From NCBI GenBank assembly GCA_009618505.1, contig WJOQ01000230.1, positions 1-17,515 of the forward strand: 17,515 bases of DNA, given 5' to 3'. This DNA comes from Clostridia bacterium (GTDB lineage Bacteria; Aerophobota; Aerophobia; Aerophobales; AE-B3A). The position numbers and the translations under genes were made by a program. Position 1 is the stretch's first letter, and every line of letters begins with the position of its first letter. Shown here piece after piece: positions 11,766-17,515 of this stretch. The notes beneath the pieces were generated by a model. The model saw only the letters and a program-made list of their open reading frames with translations. It was not told where the DNA came from and ran no database searches.

Positions 11766-13313
11766 ATGAAGGTAGAGACTAAATTTGCATCTTTATTTAT
11801 TATCTTAGTGGTCTTAGTAGTCCTTCCCTTCAGCATTTTAGAGCGTCGAGCAGTGAGTCTGGAGCAATGGGTCATAATAACAGCCCTTTTGACCATAGGC
11901 ACATTAGCTTTTATTGTGGTCAGCAAAAGGATCACCCACTCTATTAGTCAGCTTCTACACCAGGTTAGCAGTTTCTTGCAGGGAGATCTTACTCAAAGAA
12001 TCAAATCTAAGAGTAAAGATGAGATAGGCAAGTTGGCAAATGCTTTTAATCAAATAATAAAGACAGTGCATGCTGACAAAAAGGAACTAGAACAGCTCAC
12101 CAGAAAACTAAGCACCTCCACCCAACAATTGAAAAAGAGAATTTCTGAGTTATCAGCTCTCAATAGAGCTACCAAAACTCTAAATTCTGCTTTAGGTTTG
12201 GAAAAAAAAATACAATTAATCGTCGATAAGGCCATTTCTATAGTCAATGCCCAGAAGAGTGTTTTTGTTCTTACTGATCGGCAAGAAAATGAACTAGATA
12301 TAAAGTGTACGCAAGGAGAGAACATTAGGCCAGAACTTCACCGGGAACTTGCCCGCTGGGTCACAAGAAATAATGAACCGATCTTGCTGAACGGAAAATC
12401 TAATGATTTACAATTCAAAGGATTGTTGCAGGAAAATGACGCTGGGGCTGTTATGTGTGCGCCGTTGAAAACCAAGAATGGTCCACTAGGCAGCATCAGT
12501 GTTGAACGTTCAACCTCCCAAGAAGGATTTGTCGACAGTGACTTAGAACTGTTTTCTACCTTTTCCAATGAGGTAGCCTTGGCCTTGGAAAATGCTCTGC
12601 TGGCCGATAAACTGATTGAGTCCCGCGAACTAGATTCTTTTAACAGGGTCACTTCGGTAGTTATTCATGATTTAAAGGGTTCCATCAGTGGCTTATCAAT
12701 CTTACTCAGTAATACGGAACAAAATTATGACAATCCCGAATTTCGGGCTGATTTAACAGCTATCATCGCCGATACTGTGAAAAAGATCGAGGATTTGGTA
12801 GCTAGATTAACCAGTCGCCCACATCTCTTAGAGCTTAAATCTGAGTCCATAAAGCTGATTATTGAGCGGGTGATAGACAAGTTAGATTTGAGAGAAGTTG
12901 AGGGTATCGAGTTAACCGAAGAATGTGAGGAATTGCCAGATCTAATGGTTGATAAAAAGAATATGGAAAGAGTATTTGAAAACCTCATTGTTAATGCTTT
13001 GGAGGCTATGCCAAAGGGAGGAAAGCTTCGAATAGCTTCCCGGAAAGAGGGAGGGATACCAACTGCTGTTATTGAAATCACCGATACTGGGCACGGCATG
13101 ACGCAAGAGTTTATCAACAACGGTTTATTCAAACCATTCCGAACGACTAAAGCCAAAGGTCTGGGTTTGGGTCTATTCTCTTCTCGAGAGATTATTTTCT
13201 TACACGGAGGAAAAACAGAGGTGAAAAGTGAAGTAGGTGAAGGAACAACATTCATGGTGAAACTACCCATTTTTACTATGGATGGCAGGCTCAAAGCTAT
13301 AAGAGAGACCTAG
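11766..13313 (+). CDS. Membrane HAMP-GAF sensor histidine kinase, PrsK-like catalytic core
   Basis: A 515-residue kinase. Two hydrophobic segments (about 8-24 and 35-53) are separated by a very short loop, so it has almost no periplasmic sensor. A HAMP domain (about 54-107) and a coiled coil (about 105-135) precede a GAF domain (about 140-285). The catalytic part has an atypical H-box, VVIHDLKGSISGLSILLSN, with H301, then N-box N406/N410, DTGHGM (440-445), FKPFRTTKAKGLGLGLF and GGKTEVKSEVGEG. The HDLK H-box and this tail closely resemble PrsK, the kinase linked to PEP-CTERM/exosortase systems. Classical PrsK has a longer multi-helix N-terminus, so this is a PrsK-like core on another sensor. 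AGGTGA lies 9 bp before the ATG. The regulator gene follows after 15 bp. Confidence 0.85.
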   Translation: MKVETKFASLFIILVVLVVLPFSILERRAVSLEQWVIITALLTIGTLAFIVVSKRITHSISQLLHQVSSFLQGDLTQRIKSKSKDEIGKLANAFNQIIKTVHADKKELEQLTRKLSTSTQQLKKRISELSALNRATKTLNSALGLEKKIQLIVDKAISIVNAQKSVFVLTDRQENELDIKCTQGENIRPELHRELARWVTRNNEPILLNGKSNDLQFKGLLQENDAGAVMCAPLKTKNGPLGSISVERSTSQEGFVDSDLELFSTFSNEVALALENALLADKLIESRELDSFNRVTSVVIHDLKGSISGLSILLSNTEQNYDNPEFRADLTAIIADTVKKIEDLVARLTSRPHLLELKSESIKLIIERVIDKLDLREVEGIELTEECEELPDLMVDKKNMERVFENLIVNALEAMPKGGKLRIASRKEGGIPTAVIEITDTGHGMTQEFINNGLFKPFRTTKAKGLGLGLFSSREIIFLHGGKTEVKSEVGEGTTFMVKLPIFTMDGRLKAIRET

Positions 13314-13328
13314 GAGAAAGTCTAGAGA

Positions 13329-14678
13329 ATGAAAACGGTATTAGTGGTTGACGATGATGATGGTCTAAGAAAACAGATTCATTGGGCCTTTAAGGACTGC
13401 TATCGGCTCACTCAAGTTGCCAACAGGACTCAAATGCATGACGTTCTTCAAGAAAATTCTATCGACCTGGTGCTGTTAGATCTTCACCTTCCCCCCCGCC
13501 AGAGTACGCCAGAAGAAGGAATTAAGGCCCTGAAGGAGATTAAGAGCGTCAATCCTGGAATCAAAGTGATTGTCATCACCGGAGATAATGAAGAAGAGAC
13601 ATCTCTGAGAGCCATAGATAATGGTGCTTGTGATTATTTTTGTAAACCCCTGATCTTGGAGGACATGAAAGTCATTCTCGATAGAACTCTCTACGTCCAG
13701 AGCCTAGTGCAGAAAAATCAGCAACGGCTGGAGAAGCTCGTAAAAAAGTATAGCTTTGCTCAGATGGTAGGCAAGAGTAAGGAAATGACCCAGCTTTTTG
13801 AGATGATTGAAAGGATTGCTCCGACTGATTGCACAGTCCTTATCCAAGGAGAAAGTGGAACCGGAAAAGAACTGGTATCCCGGGCCATTCACTATAATAG
13901 TGCGAGAAGAGACAAACCCTTTATAGTGATAAACTGTGCTGCCCTGCCGGAGGCTCTTTTAGAAGCAGAGCTCTTTGGGCATGAAAAGGGTGCCTTCACC
14001 GACGCTGGGTATAAAAAAGACGGCATGTTCGAAGTAGCTGATAAAGGAACTATCTTCCTTGACGAGATCTCAGATATGAGCCCCCGCATGCAGGCTAAAA
14101 TCCTTAGAGTGATTCAGGAAAGGTCTTTTAACCATCTGGGTAGCACAAAGCCTATTCAGGTAGATATTAGGATTCTGGCCGCTACCAATAAGGACCTGGA
14201 GGAGTTGATCCACGAAGGAACCTTCAGGGAAGACCTCTACTACAGATTAAATGTCGTATCTATTTTAGCTCCTCTCTTGAGAGAGAGAAAGGAGGATATT
14301 CCTCTATTAGCCCAGCACTTTTTAACCATGTACGCCACCCTCCGTGGGAAAAAGATAAAAAGTATTTCTCCTCAGGTTATGGACCAGCTTTGCAGGTACA
14401 GTTGGCCAGGCAATATAAGAGAACTGGAAAATGTAATGGAAAGGGCAATTATCCTCTCAAGTGGAGAAATTATTTTGCTCAGGGACCTTCCCCCTCACCT
14501 GCAGTCTGCCTTCCCCCGTGAAGAATCATCCCCGTCTTCTCTTAAAGAAGCAGAGAGAAAGCTTATTCTCGATGCTTTGCGGGCTACCGGAGGCAACCAG
14601 AGCAGAGCCGCTCAGCTTCTCGGAATTCACCGTACCAGTTTATGGCGCAAACTAAAAACATACGATCTCGAGCCTTAG
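13329..14678 (+). CDS. Sigma-54-dependent response regulator, PrsR-like
   Basis: A 449-residue NtrC-family activator. Receiver residues 1-122 have D9/D10, phospho-acceptor D51 (LLDLHLPP), T84 and K106. The words GLRKQIHWAF and LHLPP...PEEGI resemble the PrsR family of PEP-CTERM genomes. The AAA+ domain (about 145-385) has Walker A GESGTGKE (174-181), the sigma-54 contact loop GAFTDA (221-226), Walker B TIFLDEI (241-247) and the arginine-finger region FREDLYYRLNV. A Fis-type helix-turn-helix occupies about 405-445 (NQSRAAQLLGIHRTSLWRKL). The contact loop has D in place of the second G of GAFTGA, a variant also found in other activators. It is co-transcribed with the kinase 15 bp upstream. No -24/-12 target promoter was recognised in the window, so its targets are elsewhere. 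Confidence 0.9.
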   Translation: MKTVLVVDDDDGLRKQIHWAFKDCYRLTQVANRTQMHDVLQENSIDLVLLDLHLPPRQSTPEEGIKALKEIKSVNPGIKVIVITGDNEEETSLRAIDNGACDYFCKPLILEDMKVILDRTLYVQSLVQKNQQRLEKLVKKYSFAQMVGKSKEMTQLFEMIERIAPTDCTVLIQGESGTGKELVSRAIHYNSARRDKPFIVINCAALPEALLEAELFGHEKGAFTDAGYKKDGMFEVADKGTIFLDEISDMSPRMQAKILRVIQERSFNHLGSTKPIQVDIRILAATNKDLEELIHEGTFREDLYYRLNVVSILAPLLRERKEDIPLLAQHFLTMYATLRGKKIKSISPQVMDQLCRYSWPGNIRELENVMERAIILSSGEIILLRDLPPHLQSAFPREESSPSSLKEAERKLILDALRATGGNQSRAAQLLGIHRTSLWRKLKTYDLEP

Positions 14679-14680
14679 GA

Positions 14681-16060
14681 TTATCGCAAAAAGGTAGCTT
14701 TTCCTTTCTTCACTACCAGCTTTACGCTGGTGGTACTCTCCAGGGCATAGACTGAGCCGTCATAGGAAGTAACATATAACAATCTCCTTCCCTCGGCGGG
14801 GGTGCAATTTATCCTTGCCTGAGTAGCGTAGACCCACTTCTCTTCACCTTTATCTCGGTCGAGCGCATATACCTTTTCATCTGAAGAACCAACATAAACT
14901 GTATTTCCTGTAATAAGAGGGGCAGCATCCACCCATCCACCTGTCTCAAACTTCCACTTAAGTTCGCCAGTTTTAGCATCCAGAGCATAAAGGAAATGGT
15001 CCCAGGAACCTACATACAGGATACCATCCGCCAGAACAGGAGAAGAAGAAATAGCTCCTTTAGCCTCAAATCTCCACTTCATTCCGCCTGTCCGGGCATC
15101 CAGAGCGTAAAGGAAATGATCCCATGAACCTACATAAACCCTTTCTTCTGTTACCAAAGGGGAAGAGGATATATTCCCTCTCGTCTGGTATTTCCACTTT
15201 AACTTTCCACTTTGGGCATCCAGAGCGTAAACCTGATAATCTCCTGAGCCCACTACCAGCAGATCCTTTAAAATACCAGGCCCTGCATCCACCCATCCTC
15301 CCGTTTTGTAAACCCACTTAAGCTCTCCACTATTTGCTTCCAAGGCATGAATTCGACCATCCGAACACCCCACATACACTAAGCCATTAGATACCACTGG
15401 AGAGGAGTATACACTTATTCCGGTGGAGTATCTCCATTTCAATTGGCCACTTTCTGCATCTAAGGCGCAGAGATATCCATCGCCTGTTGCGATATATACC
15501 AAATCACCATTCAAAGTGGGTGCAGAATAAATCCTGTCTTCAGCCTCATATTTCCAGACCACCTCACCGTGCAAGCCACTCAAAGCATAGAGGAAATGAT
15601 CCCAGGAACCTACATATAGTTTGTCCTTCCCCACTATAGCAGAGGAGGATATAGAGGCACCAGTGGGAAACTTCCATCCCAGAATCAGAGGTGGTTCAAC
15701 AGAAAAAGAGACTAATTCAATACCTGCTGCCGCAACTTCAATCAAACCGTAATTGGTCTGGATTTCCATCTGACTAATTATGCCTGAAATTCTGTCCCCG
15801 TTTTTCATCACTAAAATGTCCTGATTTTTCTCCCCCTCCTCAGATAAACCCGAAATTATAACTTCACTGATCCCCTCTGCACTAACTTCCACTGGGCTAA
15901 CTTCCACCAACGGGTAGCTGGTTTCAACCTCCACTTTGGTAATCTCACCGGCAATCCGGTCACCGTTTTTCATATATAAAGTATCTGCAAGAACTGATGA
16001 GGAGATAATTAGCATCACCGCTATCACTGCCAAGGCTACAACAAAAGCCCTATTGGGCAT
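14681..16060 (-). CDS. Secreted PQQ-like beta-propeller protein
   Basis: A 459-residue exported protein. Residues 1-25 are a signal peptide with probable cleavage after VLA (A25). Two copies of a short module follow (about 28-54 and 83-109), each with MKNGDRI and a tail like ETSYPLVEV, a beta-rich motif often seen at the start of periplasmic proteins. From about 127 to 445 come eight PQQ/PQQ-like repeats of about 40 residues with the pattern VYVGSxDxxxYALDAxTGxLKWxYxT. The protein is probably a structural or binding propeller, since quinoprotein dehydrogenase active-site features are not evident. Three blades share WDHFLYAL and are nearly identical in DNA, suggesting recent internal duplication. 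GGGAGGT precedes the ATG. It lies 23 bp after the solute-binding protein gene and probably shares its transcript. Confidence 0.9.
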   Translation of the reverse strand: MPNRAFVVALAVIAVMLIISSSVLADTLYMKNGDRIAGEITKVEVETSYPLVEVSPVEVSAEGISEVIISGLSEEGEKNQDILVMKNGDRISGIISQMEIQTNYGLIEVAAAGIELVSFSVEPPLILGWKFPTGASISSSAIVGKDKLYVGSWDHFLYALSGLHGEVVWKYEAEDRIYSAPTLNGDLVYIATGDGYLCALDAESGQLKWRYSTGISVYSSPVVSNGLVYVGCSDGRIHALEANSGELKWVYKTGGWVDAGPGILKDLLVVGSGDYQVYALDAQSGKLKWKYQTRGNISSSPLVTEERVYVGSWDHFLYALDARTGGMKWRFEAKGAISSSPVLADGILYVGSWDHFLYALDAKTGELKWKFETGGWVDAAPLITGNTVYVGSSDEKVYALDRDKGEEKWVYATQARINCTPAEGRRLLYVTSYDGSVYALESTTSVKLVVKKGKATFLR

Positions 16061-16083
16061 TCCTGACCTCCCATTCCAACCTT

Positions 16084-17515
16084 TTATTTTTCAGATATCC
16101 ATACTTTCTCAAACTCTACGATTCCTGTAGAACTTATTGCCACCCCCTCTACTTCAGGAGAAAACGCAATCATCCCCTTGGTGTGAACCAGAGGGATACA
16201 AGAAATATCCTGTTGAACAATCTTTTGAGCCTCCTGGTAAAGTCTTGTTCGCTCTATCTGATCGGTAACTTGCCTTGCCCTTTCCAGAATTTCATGAAAG
16301 AAACTGCTCTGGTAGAAGCTCCAGTTGGTATTACCAGGCTTCCCTAGAATTTCCCTATCCAATAGAGGGTAGAGAAAATTATCAGGGTCGGGAAAATTTG
16401 CCCTCCATCCGCTAAGAGCCATATGATGCTCACCCTTCTCGCACCCTTCTAGATAACTCCGCCAATCCATTTCAATTACCTGCACATCTATTCCTACTCC
16501 AGCTAAATCATCTTTTATCTCTTGTGCTATTCCCTCCAGGTCTGGCAGGTAAGAAACCGGACTATCAGGTATCAAGAGACTCAGCGTAAGCCTTTCTACT
16601 TTTGCCTCTTCTAATAGCTCTTTAGCTCTCCCAGGGTCAAACTCGTATTCCGGGACATTTGGATTATATCCCCAGAGAGTAGGAGGAATTAAACCCCGGG
16701 CTACTATTGCTTTTTCCGGGTAGAACATCTCTTGAAGTTTTTCTTTATCAATGGCTCTGTGCACTGCTTCCCTTACCTTCACCCGATTTAAGGGGCCTTT
16801 TCTCATATTCAAGGCCAGATAGACCACGTCAAGATGGAAAACCTGTATCAGTGTTAGCCTATCACTAAATTCAACTGCTGATTTAGTCCCAGCAACATCT
16901 TCCAATTGGGCACTCTGTATCTCTCCTTCTATCAGGCCCTGGATCCGACGATGCTCCTGGAGAATAGGACGAAATATAAGACTATATAAATAGGCTTTCT
17001 CTCCCCAGTAATCTTCATACCTTCCCAGCACCACCTCACCATCTTTCTTCCAGCCAAGTAGTCTAAAAGGACCGGTCCCTGCTGGATGTTGATAAAAATT
17101 CTCTCCGAAGGCTTTCACCGCTTCTGGGCTAACTACCATAGCTGCAGGACTGGTTAGAGCATAAATAAAAGGGATATAGGGTATCTTCAGAGTAAATTCT
17201 ACCGTGTATTCATCTACGGCCCGGACTTTATCAATTATCTCTCCAAAAAGATATCTTCCATAAAAGTACTTTTCCTCATAATAAGGGTGACCGGGATCAA
17301 GCTGTCGCTGAAAGGAAAATACTACTGCATCTGCATTTAAAGGAGCCCCATCATGGAACTTTACCCCTTTCCTCAAATGGAATATCCACTCCTTACCCTG
17401 TTCTTTGACCTGCCAGGAGATGGCCAGACAGGGTCCAATAGCTTTATCCTCTGTCAAATATTTCACCAGCGGCTGGTACATAGTTTCACACACCTGAATA
17501 GAGTTTTTATCCAGG
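16084..17515 (-). CDS. ABC transporter solute-binding protein, family 5 (oligopeptide type), N-terminus cut
   Basis: Periplasmic or lipoprotein binding component of a peptide/nickel-type ABC importer. The 3' part of the gene is complete; the 5' end runs off the window. Family 5 signatures are clear: WIFHLRKGVKFHDGAPLNAD followed by AVVFSFQR, then HPAGTGPFRLLGWKKDGEVV, RYEDYWG, VREAVHRAIDKEKL and GYNPNVPEYEFDPGRAKELL. A GTG at 17493 is not the start, because the frame stays open to the window edge with LDKNSIQVCETMYQPLV, the usual family text after the signal peptide. About 477 codons are visible; roughly 40-60 residues including the signal or lipobox are missing. The transported ligand cannot be told from sequence; peptides are usual, nickel and other ligands are known. 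It heads the operon with the beta-propeller gene. No permease or ATPase gene is in view. Confidence 0.9.
   Translation of the reverse strand, partial: LDKNSIQVCETMYQPLVKYLTEDKAIGPCLAISWQVKEQGKEWIFHLRKGVKFHDGAPLNADAVVFSFQRQLDPGHPYYEEKYFYGRYLFGEIIDKVRAVDEYTVEFTLKIPYIPFIYALTSPAAMVVSPEAVKAFGENFYQHPAGTGPFRLLGWKKDGEVVLGRYEDYWGEKAYLYSLIFRPILQEHRRIQGLIEGEIQSAQLEDVAGTKSAVEFSDRLTLIQVFHLDVVYLALNMRKGPLNRVKVREAVHRAIDKEKLQEMFYPEKAIVARGLIPPTLWGYNPNVPEYEFDPGRAKELLEEAKVERLTLSLLIPDSPVSYLPDLEGIAQEIKDDLAGVGIDVQVIEMDWRSYLEGCEKGEHHMALSGWRANFPDPDNFLYPLLDREILGKPGNTNWSFYQSSFFHEILERARQVTDQIERTRLYQEAQKIVQQDISCIPLVHTKGMIAFSPEVEGVAISSTGIVEFEKVWISEK

Noticed and set aside
12725..13294. A 189-codon minus-strand ORF inside the HAMP-GAF kinase gene
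   Set aside because: It lies wholly within a well-supported kinase domain and its sequence shows no motif; it is a shadow frame.
16084..17493. GTG at 17493 as the start of the solute-binding protein
   Set aside because: The frame continues to the window edge with family-like sequence and no signal peptide is present, so the true start lies beyond 17515.

Overview
The window looks like a piece of an AT-rich genome from an uncultured, probably anaerobic and Gram-negative-type bacterium. The anaerobic reading rests on a CooC-type nickel-insertion ATPase next to a ferredoxin/ASKHA corrinoid reductive activator (both typical of flanks of Wood-Ljungdahl CODH/acetyl-CoA synthase clusters), a DUF362 ferredoxin and two radical SAM proteins. 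A cell envelope with a periplasm is suggested by the secreted beta-propeller and the peptide-type solute-binding protein. I cannot assign a phylum from sequence alone. Both end genes are cut, so this may be a whole metagenomic contig.

Layout. (1) 1-4949, plus strand: cooC (5' end missing), the corrinoid activator, the DUF362 ferredoxin overlapping it by 4 bp, and a radical SAM/winged-helix protein. This is a redox and metal-maturation block. (2) 5114-7759, plus strand: a Fur-type metalloregulator, a small Cys-rich DUF6485-like protein, methionine aminopeptidase and a YhcC-like radical SAM protein coupled to it by a 4-bp overlap. (3) 7849-8904, minus strand: an MscS-type channel. (4) 8905-14678, plus strand: a signalling block made of a soluble PAS histidine kinase, a receiver-XRE fusion regulator, a 692-bp non-coding stretch with a near-consensus promoter and unusual repeats, then a HAMP-GAF kinase and a sigma-54 activator resembling the PrsK/PrsR pair of PEP-CTERM/exosortase genomes. 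(5) 14681-17515, minus strand: an oligopeptide-type solute-binding protein (cut by the window end) and a secreted PQQ-like beta-propeller in one operon, convergent with the sigma-54 activator and only 2 bp from it.

The two most unusual signals are non-coding. First, seven of the intergenic regions in the first two thirds of the window carry short, degenerate tandem arrays with a period of exactly 7 bp. The heptamer differs by locus, some arrays are inverted pairs, and two supply the stop codons of flanking genes. Second, the promoter upstream of the PAS kinase and the promoter in the 692-bp gap share not only -35 and extended -10 elements but also 12 of 16 spacer bases. Part of that shared spacer is repeated downstream of the second promoter. 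This suggests a common operator, possibly for the receiver-XRE regulator encoded between them.

No rRNA, tRNA, CRISPR array, transposase or convincing intrinsic terminator was found.
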